64,000 bases of DNA from Sipunculus nudus (lineage: Eukaryota > Annelida > Sipuncula > Golfingiida > Sipunculidae): the NCBI GenBank assembly GCA_026874595.1, contig CM049316.1, positions 60,209,676 to 60,273,675 on the forward strand, given 5' to 3'. The notes beneath the pieces were generated by a model. It made no database searches and was not told the DNA's origin. It was given only the letters and a program-made list of their open reading frames with translations. The position numbers were made by a program, and so were the translations under genes. Numbering within the stretch: position 1 is the stretch's first letter; every line of letters starts with the position of its first letter. Positions 32,840 through 45,710 of the stretch are shown piece after piece.

Positions 32840-34027
32840 CAATAGTGAGAAAGAAAAGTACAGATATAATTATGCGTACGTACATCTTAAGTATTTAAAA
32901 TGTCGTCAGTGAAGGAGCCAGGAGTTCTACTGTGTACATAATGTTCGTAGAAGACACTATCAGTCTTCCACCTACCCACTTTCATGACTGTTTTGGGATC
33001 ATGTTTCTTACTGACTACTTGTACTGACTGTGTGAACACAGATATACAGATTGAAACCAATTAGGCCAAACCCCTTTAGAAAGAAAGGTTTGAAAATGTT
33101 TAAGGCGTGAAAGGGGTATTAGTTAATCAATTTTTATGTGCCTTGATGCAAACACTGTGTTCATAGATATTAAAATTTCTTTCACATCTTACAGTTTCAA
33201 TTGAGTATTTATGGTCTATACACTTTGTTTCAGTGAGTTACAAATATATGTTAACCATGAGGTAATATGACTTGGAAAAACCAAGATCATGAATAAAACA
33301 TTGCATGATATTCTGTCTTCAGTCAGTTTAACATGAATAATATATTGAACAACACCCAGATGAAGAAACATGTTGTAAATAAAATATTGTGTGAAAGCCA
33401 AGATCAGGTAAACGTATTAATAAGTCAATACACAATACTTAAATATTGTGAATAAAATATTTTGTTGCATGCCTGGATCAAATAACAGGTCATGAATTAT
33501 ACATCATACATTAGCCAGGTCAAGGAAATATTAGGAATAAGATATTACATAATATCTGGATTATCTAATGCTGAATAAACAAGGGAGTTGCAAAACACCC
33601 CCAACAAGTGAACTTGATATAACGCATTGCCCAGTCATATCAAGTAATTCTCATAGAAATTGAGTGCCCACTTGATTGAAAAAAAACTGGGTCATGCAGA
33701 TTTTGGAAAAACTTTTTTATATTTTTTTGTTAAGATGTTTTGAATATTTTTCACATCCCCTTTCTCTTCAAGGTTTGCCTTGAATGTAAATATGTTGGAA
33801 ACACATCAGAGTTCTTAGGTCAGTGGAACCTATATGTTAATAAGTATATATGCCCCATTCAACAGATTTAGGAAAAAAGGTTCATATTTTTTCATTGATA
33901 TGTTTTGAAATCTGGTTTCTTTTCACATCATTCTTGCTGGCTTGCTTTTCCAGAGGTTTGCCTGGAGTCATTAAATTTTTTAAATTAAATATATTAAAAT
34001 AGCACTGGAATACCAATCAGTACAACC
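32840..34027 (+). other. ZNF423/ZNF521: Intron 3, nothing recognised
   Basis: AT-rich DNA. GTGAATAAAATATT-like phrases recur at 33285-33560 (for example GAATAAAACATTGCATGATA, AATAAAATATTGTGTGAA, AATAAGATATTACATAAT), a weak degenerate repeat of about 60-90 bp. Confidence 0.45.
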
Positions 34028-34210
34028 TACAGTAAACCTGTCTAATATGAGACCACCTATTGGAATGGCCAATTTATAGGTCTTAATTTATAGGTGGTCA
34101 TATAAGATGGGTTAGTTATAAACCAATGTGAGCACTTGGTTCACTCAGGATGGTCTTAATAGACAGGTGGTCATATTAGCCAGGTGGTCTTTCAGACAGG
34201 TTCCACTGTA
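34028..34210. mobile_element. 183-bp MITE, TACAGT ends
   Basis: Starts TACAGTAAACCTGTCTAA and ends with the complement of TACAGTGGAACCTGTCT, with TA at both borders, so it is probably a Tc1/mariner-type MITE. The interior repeats GACCACCT/AGGTGGTC phrases. A relative with similar ends is at 49549-50164. Confidence 0.7.
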
Positions 34211-35349
34211 CACGTGAATAAATGTATATACCTCTAACAACACTTGATTAAAGACTTGGGGAGTGTCATGGACCATTGCCTTTAAGTATATTAAAGGGAG
34301 GCAAAATAATCATAATTCAGTGAAATGATAGATGTGATGTGGTGCTGAAAATTACAGAGATAGTTGGAAAGGTTTGTGCTCATATTATTTAGATCTAATT
34401 TGCATTTCTTTGAACAGATGATTTATGTAGACTAATATTTGACTCATACATTTCCTTTCTATTTATGTGTTAATTGTGGCTCATGTACGTAATGTTCTCA
34501 AAGCAGCATTGGGGATAATGTCAACTTGCACTAAAGTCCTAATTGATATGCAGAGTACATATCAACATAAAAGAAAAATCACTGACTTCTACCCTGTCAA
34601 CATATTTTTGGTGCTTGAGATGCCTTGGCTTATGATTGGGTTGAGTGGGTACACACTGTCAAGTGTGCAGAGAACAGTCACTGAGGGGGCTCTCCTTAAA
34701 CATCTACCTCCTGTTAAATACCAATTGTAAGAGAGTCCTTGTTGCTGGTTGGCACATGAGTGTCTGTGGCTACAAGGTTTATAGCAGATGTAATAGCATC
34801 AGCAGGGAGCCTGACAGACGGATGTGATGCTGTTAGCTTGTTTCCTTCAGGACAAGTTTGTTGGAACTAAATTTGAGTTTCTAGACTCACAGCAGGTGCA
34901 AAGTCTAGTGTATTTTGTTAGCATTCGGTAGAAAACTGTAGAATTGCCTGTAGTTTTGTGTTTCTCTGGCATTTTAAGTATTTTGAACAGTGAAAATGAA
35001 AGAGAAAATGTAAAATTGCATAAAGTTGATAATTTTTTTTTTTATCAACAGTTTGTCAGCATGATTGTATTTTAATGAAGTCATATCTCACCAACACAAA
35101 GGATTTCATGCTGATTTTTTCTATAAGAATTCTTATCCTTGCAAGAAAATCCTTAAATTACTCTGTTTTCATAGTTAATTCTCACATTTGAGAGAAATGT
35201 GCATGGATTGATATATACATGTAATAAAATCAATATCAGGGTATACACTGCCACAATCTATGCCCATATGCATACAGTCAAAATCCATACCCAGGTATGT
35301 GAAGCCATAGGCCTAACCCATGGCCTTGTGTATTCCCTCAACATGCCTA
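34211..35349 (+). other. ZNF423/ZNF521: Intron 3, nothing recognised
   Basis: AT-rich DNA leading into the minisatellite; degenerate precursors of the repeat unit (CATACAGTCAAAATCCATAC) begin near 35271. Confidence 0.5.
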
Positions 35350-38300
35350 GGTGTATCCTGTCAGCAACTACACCATGATGTGCACCGACAAAACCCATAT
35401 CATTGTCATTGCCCATACTCAAGTGTCTGCTGTGAAAATCCAGAATCCATACCCTGGTGTTTACTGTCAGAATTCATACCCTGGTGAGTACTGTCTTAAT
35501 ACATACCTTATTGTATACTGTCAGAATTCATACCCTATGTATACTGTCATAATCCATACCTTGTGTAAAAATTCAGAATCCATACCTGGTGTATACTGTC
35601 AGAATCCATACCCTGGTGTATGCTGTCATAATCCATACCCTGGTGTATACTGTCAGAATCCATACCTGGTGTATACTGTCAGAATCCATACCCTAGTGTA
35701 TACTGTCATAATCCATACCTTGTGTAGAAATTCAGAATCCATACCTGGTGTATACTGTCAGAATGCATACCTTGTGTATACTGTCATAATCCATACCTTG
35801 TGTAAAAATTCAGAATCCATACCTGGTGTATACTGTCAGAATCCATACCCTGGTGTATGCTGTCATAATCCATACCGTGGTGTATACTGTCAGAATCCAT
35901 ACCTGGTGTATACTGTCAGAATCCATACCCCAGTGTAAACTGTCATAATCCATACCTTGTGTAGAAATTCAGAATCCATACCTGGTGTATACTGTCAGAA
36001 TGCATACCTTGTGTATACTGTCAGAATCCATACCCTGGTGTATACTGTCGGAATCCATACCTGGTGTATACTGTCAGAATCCAAACCCTGGTGTATACTC
36101 TCAGAATCCATACCCTGGTGTACACTGTCAGAATCCATACCCGGGTGAATACGGTCAGAATCCATACCCTGGTGTATACTGTCATAATCCATACCCTGAT
36201 GTATACCGACAGAATCTGTACCCTGGTTTATACTGTCATAATCCAGACCCTAGTGTATACAGTCTGAATCCATACCCTGGTGAATACTGTCAGAATTCAT
36301 ATCCTGGTTTATACTGTCAGAATCCATACCCTGGTGTTTTCTGTCATAAACCGTACCTGGTGTATTCTGTCATAACCCATACCTTGTGTATACTGTCATA
36401 ACCCAAGATACCTTGTGTATACTGTCAGAATCTGTACCCTGGTGTATACTGTCAGAATCCATATGCTGGTGTATACTGTCAGAATCCATACCCTGGTGTA
36501 TACTGTCAGAATCAGTACCCTGGTGAATACTGTCAGAATCCATATGCTGGTGTATACTGTCAGAATCCATACGCTGGTGTATACTGTCAGAATCCGTACC
36601 CTGGTTTATACTGTCATAATCCGTACCCTGGTTTATACTGTCAGAATCCATACCCTGGTGAATACTGTCAGAATCCATACCCTGGTGTATACTGTCAGAA
36701 TCTGTACACTGGTTTATACTGTCATAATCCATACCCTGGTGTATACTGTCTGAATCCATACCCTGGTGAATACTGTCAGAATCCATACCCTGGTGTATAC
36801 TGTCTGAATCCATACCCTTGTGAATACTGTCAGAATCCATACCCTGGTGTATACTCCCAGAATCCATACCCTGGTGAATACTGTCAGAATCCATACCCTG
36901 GTGTATTCTGTCAGAAAACATACCCTGGTGTATCCTGTCAGAATCCATACCCTGGTGAATACTGTCAGAATCCATACCTGGTGTATACTGTCAGAATCCA
37001 TACCCTGGTGTATACTCTCAGAATCCATACCCTGGTGAATACTGTCAGAATCCATACCCTGGTGTATTCTGTCAGAAAACATACCCTGGTGTATCCTGTC
37101 AGAATCCATACCCTGGTGTATACTGTCAAAATCCATATCTCAGTGTATAGTCATTATCCATGCCTTGTTTATACTGTCATAATCCACACCCTGGTGTATA
37201 CTGTCAGAATCCATATCCTTGTGTATACTGTAAGAATCCATACCTGTTGTATACTGTCAGAATCCATACCTGATGTATAATGTCCATACCTGTTGTATAC
37301 TGTCAGAATCTATACCCTGATGTATACAGTCAGAATCCATACCCTGGTGTATACTGTCAGAATCCATACCCTGGTTTATACTGTCAGAATCCATACCCTG
37401 GTGTTTACTGTCATAAACCGTACCTGGTGTATTCTGTCATAACCCATACCTTGTGTATACTGTCAGAATCCATACCCTGGTGTATACTGTAATAATCCAT
37501 ACCCTGGTGTATACTGTCAAAATCCATACCCTGGTGTATACTGTAATAATCCATATCTTGTGTAGAAATTCAGAATCCATACCTGGTGTATACTGTCATA
37601 ATCCATACCCTGGTGCATACTCTCAGAATTCATACCTGATGAATACTGTCAGAATCAATACATGTTGTAAACTGTCATAATCCATACCTTGTGTAAAGTC
37701 ATAATACATACCCTGTTGTATACTGTCAGAATACATACCCTGGTATATACTCTCAGAATCCATACCTGATGTACACTGTCAGAATCCATTCCCTGGTGTA
37801 CACTGTCAGAATCCATACCCTGGTGTATACTGTCAGAATCCATACCCTGGTGTATTACCTCAGAATTCATACCTGATGTATACTGTCAGAATCAATACAT
37901 GGTGTTTACTGTCATAATCCATACCTTGTGTATAGTCATAATACATACCCTGTTGTATACTGTCAGAATACATACCCTGGTATATACTCTCAGAATCCAT
38001 ACCTGATGTACACTGTCAGAATCCATACCCTGGTGTATACTGTCAGAATCCATACCCTGGTGTTTACTCTCGGAATCCATACCTGATGTATACCTTCAGA
38101 ATCAATACATGGTGTATACTGTCATAATCCATATCCTTGTATATTATGTTATAATCTATACCCTGGTGTAAAGTCATAATCCATACCTGGTGTATGCTGT
38201 CAGAATCCATACCTGGTGTATGCTGTCAGAATCCATACCCTGTGTATACTGTCAGAATGTATCCCTTGTGTATACTGTCAGAATCTGTACCCTGGTGTAT

Positions 38301-38695
38301 GTTATAGCATTCAGAATCCCATCTTGGTGTATTCTGTCATAACCCAAACCTTGTGTATACTGTCATAACCCATGATATCTTGTGTATACTGTCAGAATCT
38401 GTACCCTGGTGTATACTGTCATAATCCATACCCTGATGTATATTGTAATAATTCCCATCTTGGTGTATTCTGTCATAACCCAAACCTTGTGTATACTGTC
38501 ATAACCCATGATATCTTGTGTATACTGTCAGAATCTGTACCCTGGTGTATACTGTCATAATCTATACCCTGATGTATATTGTAATAATCGGTACCTGGTG
38601 TATACTGTCAGAATCCATACTCTGGTGTTTACTGTCATAATCCATACCCTAGTGTATACTGTCAGAATCTGTACCCTGGTGTACACTGGCTTAAC
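35350..38695 (+). repeat. 27-bp minisatellite, about 3.3 kb
   Basis: Roughly 120 tandem units built on GTATACTGTCAGAATC followed by CATACCCTGGT, with 26-bp variants (CATACCTGGT) and variants such as GTCATAATCC, CTTGTGTA and GAAATTCAGAATCC. Variants are arranged in longer blocks: the GAAATTCAG variant returns after about 230-240 bp (35572, 35730, 35807, 35964), similar blocks lie at about 37676 and 37913, and a 136-bp block doubles near 38320 and 38450. Because 27 is a multiple of three, long frames stay open on both strands (195 codons from 35351 on +, 201 codons at 36370-36975 on -) with 9-residue periods such as QNPYPGVYC and MDSDSIHQG. The 26-bp units shift the frame and the block lies inside an intron, so I regard it as non-coding. 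Confidence 0.95.
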
Positions 38696-39452
38696 TATGT
38701 GCAGTTGCCAGAGCCCTTGGTCTACCATGAACCTTGTTATATCCAAAGAAAAAAGAATATTGTAAAATGCTGTTTTCCACATGCTGTTGCGGTGCAGTGT
38801 ATCATGTTGAATACCGTTGGGACTCCAGTAGAGAACATGGATTAAGGTTAATAAGATCTACTGGGAGTTTATGGACCAGAACAGTAGGGTTCAATATATT
38901 TCAGTGAGACAAAGTAGAGCCATATTCTCTTGTGATTTTACAGAAGAAAGAATTTTAAGATGTTTTAATAAAGTCCACAGTCTTAATCTGTCTAAAATTT
39001 CTATAGTTTTCATGATCTTCCTCCGGTTTTGTTGATACTGTGTATCCATGCATGACTGTTTAATATACTAAATATATATATAGCCATCAATTAAACTGAC
39101 ATCAGCTAATTACCATCCCTTTTCTACGTTTTTCTTTATGATCCTATATACAAGCCTGAGGGTCACAACCGCAGATTTATAAACATGTCTTATATTGATT
39201 TATTGTGGATATATTCCCATTGAGGAAAAGCAATCATGACTGGTAACACTGTGTCTGCTGTTTATAATAACGTTGTCTTCTTGTCTAAATATGTGTTTGT
39301 ATATGGGACATTATCAATTGGGAGTGATTGGATCACCAAATGAACTAATTAAATAACAGTACATGGAACCTGTCAGCAGCTTGACCTAGAACCTTCCCGT
39401 CCTTCATCCCAACTTTCCTGAATTGACCTTTCATCTCTTGGAGTTTTACCCC

Positions 39453-39483
<31 letters not shown>

Positions 39484-39728
39484 CAAAATGTGGGTTTCAC
39501 CAATGGCCTGTCAATGAAAGTTTACCTTTGAATATGTCAGATTGTTCGATTATAAGAGGCTAACTAAGGGCACTTATAGCAAAAAAAAATATATATATAT
39601 AAATAATATGTTTTTTGTTGAATGTTTGATGATAAAGATATGTTAAATATAAATTTTACCTACATGAGCTCCTTGAGGATTTACAAATTTTTAAATTCAG
39701 AGATATTTATTGAAGCAGAATGTGCCAG
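38696..39728 (+). other. ZNF423/ZNF521: Intron 3, simple repeats only
   Basis: Unremarkable AT-rich DNA with one poly-C/(CA)n tract: 21 C at 39449-39469 followed by (CA) to 39482. A short (TA)n is at 39589. Confidence 0.6.
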
Positions 39729-39869
39729 AGGCTGGGATGTACCCAAGTAATGAAGGTTCTGTTTGTGACAGCGTGATTAGATGCGGTGAATGTGGGCTTG
39801 GGTTTCCTACAGAGAGTGTTTCTGATCACACAGGCTATCTCTGCAAGGAGGTTATTACAGAGACACCAG
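39729..39869 (+). CDS. Candidate alternative exon with second C2HC finger
   Basis: A 141-nt segment, phase 1-1, from a possible acceptor (TGTGCCAG) to a possible donor (ACCAG|GTTGCT). It would add 47 residues in frame between exons 3 and 4. It encodes C-x2-C-x11-H-x4-C (RCGECGLGF...DHTGYLC), one residue shorter than the finger of exon 3. Nearly equal length and identical phase suggest a duplicated exon. The stronger acceptor at 39700 (TTAAATTCAG) would be phase 0 and would not fit exon 3. The donor is GT but not consensus, and the acceptor has few pyrimidines. It may be a decayed or tissue-specific exon. Confidence 0.3.
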
Positions 39870-39898
39870 GTTGCTGTTTCACTCTGCAAGGAGATTAG

Positions 39899-39912
39899 GT
39901 TGCCATGGTTAC
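39899..39912. promoter_or_regulatory. X-box-like palindrome
   Basis: GTTGCCATGGTTAC matches the RFX X-box (GTNRCC-N0-3-RGYAAC) with one mismatch in the right half. It lies 30 bp after the candidate exon, in a stretch to about 40080 that is richer in G+C than its surroundings. Confidence 0.3.
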
Positions 39913-40179
39913 CATGACTCCCCGTGGTCCCGTGAATACAATCCCTGTTGTGTTGGGGACTGTTTTGTTCGCATCCCCTGCTTCTACCCAGGGAGTCTGG
40001 GGATCTAGAAGGATGGAGCCACTGGTTTTACAAGCCTCTACAGGCCAAAATGGCACAGGCTCCGACAAAAAGAAAATGGCTACTTTTTTTGTGACTCCCA
40101 TCTTTCCACTGAGCACAGCATGATTCCTATCTGGTATATTAATTAAAAGCATGATATTTCTAGACAAAGTGGCCATGTG

Positions 40180-40780
40180 TCTTCCTGCACTGACTTTTTT
40201 TTGCGTTTTGGACTTTCAAAGTTTGATGATCTGGTAGCACTGAGTAGACAGCAACGTGTAGTCATTTAAATATACATGCACAGTATCACTGATTATATGT
40301 TATGATATGAAGATACATGATATTTTTACATGCAGCATGAACTTATTATTTGATTCTTTTTTTTTTCTTATTTAAAAATTGAATTCGGGATGTGTGTGAC
40401 TGTGGTAAAGAGACACCAAACTTTGTTAAGTTACCGTGCCATGCTGCTTCATTACCTTGCCTTCTGTGCTAAGGTCAACCAATAAACGCAATAGAAGTTG
40501 GCATATCGGACACAGGGAGCTGTTTTTGAATAGTTGTTGACCAACTGACTTAATTTTGATACCTGATACCTATCTAGCTATGGTGAAAAAAAGACTGTAA
40601 AAAAGTGTAATAGTTAATGAAAAGTTTACCATGTGTGAGTGGGACAGTATAGAGGTGTGTAATGCTTAACTGCTCCCCCCCCCCAAAAAAAAAAAGACAG
40701 TGATGTATTTATATACCTAATGTGCCTTTTTCATGTTGTGCTTAATTCTTTATTTACTGAACTTAGTACTTGTGCCAATC
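40180..40780 (+). other. ZNF423/ZNF521: Intron 3, nothing recognised
   Basis: AT-rich DNA with a C8/A12 run at 40673. Nothing else identified. Confidence 0.45.
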
Positions 40781-41770
40781 TTCATACCCTCTTGAGAGCA
40801 ACAAATGCACCTGGTGACCTAGCATGCATTGAGAAGTGGTCTCAGTTGAGGCTGGAGTTAAGGTCGTGAACAGTGGGTTTTCTCAAAACATTTATGAAAA
40901 CATTTCACAAAATGATATTTCACAAAACAACCAAGAAGAACCATGCTTTGACCCTAAAGGTTAACATACCAGCGAGAGGGTAAGCCACCATGGAGAATTT
41001 TCCTGAGCTAAGAAGGCTCAGTACTTTGGGAATATGAGCTTTTGGCTGCTGGTACCACACACAATATGAGTGGACAGTACTCCCCATGGAGTCAAAGCAT
41101 CCATTAGCATTGAAACCCTGCCAGTTACTCTCAGTAGGGACCCATCACAAGGGATTACACATGCCGTTCCACGGAGGTCCTCTGGCCTTACCAGTATACT
41201 GTAATTACCTTCCCTGGCATGCTAGCTCCCTCTATGAATATTTTAAGCATTCTTTCTTTTGATGGGCAAACAAAACATCCCTTGCTGCACATCTTGTAAG
41301 GCTGAAAGGTTCTCGCAGGGAACTGCTGGACATAAAGACCTTACTGTTATTGGCGGAACCTTTGGTGTTCTCCCGCTGATGCTAGGTAGGGTGTGCCATG
41401 GCGGGTGGTTCTAACTGATATTTTCGTTTTACATCATCCGTGTCATGTCAAAAAAGGATCAGTCTTGCAGAACACATACCAAAATTCAGACTTTGCAGTG
41501 TTTATATTTTAATTTTCTTCCCTGAGTGAACTTTATGGCAGATGTGCAAAAATTCAACCAGTCCAGAGAAGGATTATAAATTATTTTCCTGACCTCCACT
41601 ACCACTGGGAGCATTAGATTTTAATAATCCTAGACTGTGAAGGTCAAGATGTGCCAGTGAATAATGGTCACAAGGTCAAATGGCAGCAGCCTTGTGGGAT
41701 ATGCCTCAGCTAAGCTGACTCCGCCTGGTCAGCCTGAAAAGGTAGCACCATCCACCTGTCCTGGCATGCG
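40781..41770. other. G+C-balanced, repeat-poor block, possible enhancer DNA
   Basis: Unlike the neighbouring AT-rich intron, this block has balanced composition and no visible simple or dispersed repeats. Intronic blocks of this kind in large developmental regulator genes often hold conserved non-coding elements. This is inference from texture only; an alignment would be needed. Confidence 0.25.
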
Positions 41771-41771
41771 G

Positions 41772-42215
41772 CCACCTGCTGTGCCAGGCTGAGATGTCTA
41801 AAGTAGTCTTTGGTCAGTTGCCTGGGCATCCTCATAAAGAATATTGTTTTCTGTTCATGGGCATTGTTTCCTTGAAAACTGTGAGGGGGACAGCTACCTG
41901 CTGTGCCAGGCTGTGATGTCTAAAAGCAGTTTCTTAGCAGTTGCCTAAGCACCCTCATTTAAAAATGTTGTTTTCTGTTCATTTCATGGGCATTGTTTCC
42001 TTGAAAGATATGAGGGAGACAGTCCACATTGTTATGGACACCCCCCCCCCCGAACATACAGACACACACTGTCCTGGCATGCAGCTACCTGTGATGTCTA
42101 AAGCAGTTTCTAATCAGTTGTCTAGGCATCCTTATGTAAAATGTTTTTTTTTGTCTCCACATGGGCATTGTTTCATTGAAAAATATGAGGGGGACAATCC
42201 ATAGGGGTTATGGAC
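41772..42215 (+). repeat. Three diverged tandem units, ~120-180 bp
   Basis: Each unit has GATGTCTAAA(G)-AGT, CAGTTG(C/T)CT-GGCATCCTCAT-type sequence, then TTGTTTTCTGTTCAT, GGGCATTGTTTCCTTGAAA and TGAGGGGGACAG. Copies begin near 41772, 41892 and 42086; a C-run lies in the second. The open frame 41941-42204 only spans two units. Confidence 0.75.
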
Positions 42216-43299
42216 AGCCCCCCCTTCAATAAGGACATTTCACTTAAAAAAATAACAAACTGAACAAACTCCCCCTCCTTGAGTACCATCACAAATTGCT
42301 GAATATATATTGGTTATATAAACAAATATGATTTTTGCTTGGTTTTCAACACTTTCTTTGAAAACTTATTGAGTGGGGCAGTTGACACATACAATATCCT
42401 TAATTGTCTTAATATGAGACTTATATGGAATTATGTTGAAATGGTTGTGTTAAAAATTAGGTGTTTCATCCTCTTAAAAGTGAGGAGGGCAAAGGACACT
42501 GTGTCTCCTACGCATAAAAAAAAAATGAGGGGGTCACTCCTATGCCCCCCCCCACCCACTGAAACCAGGCCTATATTACTGTTCAATGTGGATGAGAACT
42601 TGAGAATTTTAGTTCAGTATTAGGACACCTGTTGTTAAGAAATTATGGTATCATCTGACAATTCCTGTAATCTCATTTGTAAAGGCAAAAGGTCAGTATT
42701 TTTATAATATTAATCATGTTGCATTCTTCAATGGATTAATTGAACAGAAAGAAGTATTAAAGCTCCATTAAATGTAAACATGCTTGAATATTGACAACAT
42801 TGGTTAAAGTTATTGTCACATTTAAGATTAGGCAAATGAAACTTCATTCGCATAAGTCAAAGGTCTAATCATTAATTGATTACCATTTTAAAACAGTAAT
42901 CAGTTGAGTGTAAATGTTTATTTCTTTTGCATCGCATCCTAAATCAACCTACAAAATATGTGAAAATAATTAATTTAGAGAGACACACAAAATATTTAAA
43001 GCCTTAATGTTACATAGGAATAAGATTTGACATCTGTCATATTTATATTGATGGAGTTCAGTGCATGTAAGTTTTGTTATTGTCAGGCTAATCATATCCC
43101 TTTTAATATCCTTAAATAGTTCATACTTTATCACAAAAAATGAAATAAGATACAGCTATTGATTTCTGAAAAAAAACAACATACAAATCCATAGTTCTGC
43201 TGAATGGTGCCCTGATAATGGCCCCTGTGTGAGTTTTAAACCATGACGGAAACGTTTGGGAAGATTCACTTTGAAGGGAAGTTAATACAGATCAACATT
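42216..43299 (+). other. ZNF423/ZNF521: Intron 3, nothing recognised
   Basis: AT-rich DNA with short G/C runs near 42545. The open frame 42339-42623 has no domain or splice evidence. Confidence 0.45.
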
Positions 43300-44270
43300 T
43301 GAATTGAGATCTAGTGAAAGTTAAGGGCTTGCACTTTCCTTCCTCACAGTGGGTGGACGAGAGCTTGATGTGAGACACAGGATATTCAGATGAAAGCTTA
43401 TCTCTGGAGAAGATAACATCTGCTCAGGTGGAGTGGCTTTTGAGTAAGATTGCTATAGGTAAATCACTAGGAGGCCAACTTAGTGTTTGAACAAGATTTC
43501 CAATAGTTGGTCAGGTCCTGGGACCTCCCGCTGGGGACAAGTATGGGGGCCTCATACCACTAATGGGAACCCGCCAGGAAGTTATCTGGTGAAGTTCTCT
43601 CTCCTCAGGTTAACCTGATGCTTGAATCACCACCAAAACTCATTTCGCTAGCATCCATTATGGGGGGTGCCGGGTTTGGCCGGGGAGACCAGGAAAAATC
43701 TGTGATTAGTTGCACAGGATGTTCCCTTGGGTGTCCGCGCAATACATGCATGCAAACATAACCCACCTCAGTGGGGGCCATTAGTTACTGGCTTATGGGG
43801 TGGCAAATGTACTCCAGCAAACTCTATTTCAGTGGCATATTTCCCTGTAGGTCCACCAACATCTGTCTGAACTTGTGGGCCTTGATATTGCCTGGTGGCA
43901 TTGTAGCCCAGGGGGTCATTTTGTCTTTTCTGCCATCAGTCATGCTTTCACATGCACACACCAGCTCATTAGTTGGTTCTTGAACACTCCGACTTGGGAC
44001 ACCATTCATATTGGGGCTGGATATTAAACACGACTCCCCAGACTAAGGTGTCATTACCTTTAAGGAGCCATGTACCATTTCCTCCCTGGTTCTTCTCTCT
44101 CTGCTCTGTGTCATTGTCATAATGGCCCACGATTTGTCAGGGTGCCCCGTCCCCCATGGTCTGAACAGATGAGGTGCCTGGCATCGTAACTTACCGACTT
44201 ATCTGCCTGGCTTGATTGATAAACTTCATTTTTCATTCTGGCCCCTGCAGGTTTTGATAAAAAGGCCCTA
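43300..44270. other. Repeat-poor, balanced-composition block
   Basis: Similar in texture to 40781-41770, with phrases such as CATTATGGGGGGTGCCGGGT and CCACATCGATAGCAC just beyond. It is a candidate conserved non-coding block. Two overlapping open frames (43771-43983 on +, 43824-44009 on -) have no support. Confidence 0.22.
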
Positions 44271-44479
44271 AGTACCAACCCTCAAACACATCAAACTTTT
44301 TATAGTCTTCCCACATCGATAGCACTCTTCTTGAAAGCCCAGATATTCATACTTTGTACTTGTTCGTATGTACAGGATAAACTTTAAAAACTTGCAGCTT
44401 AGTGAAGTCCTTGTATGTGGGAGAAGGCTGATTTTGTGTGTAAGGAGACCCCCACTCCTTCTGCCTGCGATACAGGAGA

Positions 44480-44820
44480 ACCTGTAATTATAGACAACTA
44501 ACTATAATGGACACATTTATATAATGGATATATATCTGTTATGGACAACTCTCTATTATGGATATCTCATGGGTATCCCTCTATTATGGACACCTCATAA
44601 TGAACACATCAATTTGGACGTCTCTCATTATTGACAGCTGTCTTAAGAATACCCGTAATATGGACACCAATGATATTGACAACTCTCCTTGGACACCTCT
44701 AATTACGAATACCAATACATGAGTAACTCTGTGAACAGATACTTGAGTAATTCCTGTAAAAAAATTAAACTTGAGGGACTATTGTCTCTATGGTATGGGC
44801 ACCACTGTACTGTGGATAGT
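44480..44820 (+). repeat. Degenerate TAATGGACACCTC tandem repeat
   Basis: About fifteen units of ~20-22 bp built on TATTATGGACACCTCT, starting near GAGAACCTGTAATTATAGAC and ending GGGCACCACTGTACTG. The start and end resemble the ends of the TACAGT MITE family (34028), so it may be a relative whose interior has expanded. Confidence 0.6.
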
Positions 44821-44829
44821 AATCTAGGT

Positions 44830-45710
44830 TGATTTAGTGTCTGCAGTTAAGAGGTGATACACACTGCACAGCACATCTCTCAATTATCGCAATGCATTTG
44901 GTAACATATAGAATTCAAGATCTGCAAAAAGGGCTCAAGGTTCCTACCTTTATTTTTAACAAGATCTGTGTCCCTACCTTTATTTTTAATAAGAGGTACC
45001 TCTTTTTCTCTTTATGTCACTCTGTATCTAGTTTTACCTAATTATTAAAAGCTGTTAACGGGTATATATTATTTTTAATTATCCTAAGGCTAGTTCAGTA
45101 TACTGCATACCACCTATACTATATGAACTTTGATTTGAATTGATGTATCACTATAATGGAAAAAGATAAAAATAATTCAGTTTTTTAGTCTGTTAATGAA
45201 AATGGCAATATGATTTGATACTCATCTCAGGTGTATTTTATAGGAATAAAATAGTTAATATTCATCTGAAAGGAACGTATACTGAGCTGTAGCTATATGA
45301 GCAGCCATCCAGGGTATATATGTCTGTTTAAACACCCCTATAAATATGGAATTCCGGAAATTTCTTTCAAATTTATTTGATGAAACTTTAACATTTATCA
45401 CTGAAAATACAGTGACTTGTATACAATAATAGAAAGAGTAGTAGGAGACCACAAACTCTCAGCAGATGATCCTCATCAAACGTGTAAATCTACACATCCC
45501 AGGTCGCCTCCACAACAAAGCTTCCCCCTAATACCAATCAAAAGCTCTATTAATATAAAATAGCTCCTGTAACAATATAATAAAACCCTTTGATTTAAAA
45601 ATGTGATTGTGAATCAGATTAGCTCAGAAATTTAATGGTGGTTCCTTGGGTGCTATCTTAATCTCTGCACAAAATTAATTACTACTGTCAGTTGAACACC
45701 ATGATTTCAT
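44830..45710 (+). other. ZNF423/ZNF521: Intron 3, nothing recognised
   Basis: AT-rich DNA; CTACCTTTATTTTTAA occurs twice near 44946 and 44974. No genes seen. Confidence 0.45.

Noticed and set aside
35351-37136. Long open frames on both strands in the minisatellite (QNPYPGVYC-type and MDSDSIHQG-type repeats)
   Set aside because: They follow from a 27-bp unit without stops, are broken by 26-bp units, occur on both strands and lie in an intron; no signal peptide or splice context supports a protein.
35350-38695. CRISPR array
   Set aside because: Units are contiguous variants without unique spacers, and the window is clearly eukaryotic.
39701-39728. Using the stronger acceptor at 39700 for the C2HC candidate exon
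   Set aside because: From exon 3 (phase 1) this reading reaches a TAA within 17 codons; only the weaker site at 39728 keeps the zinc-finger frame.
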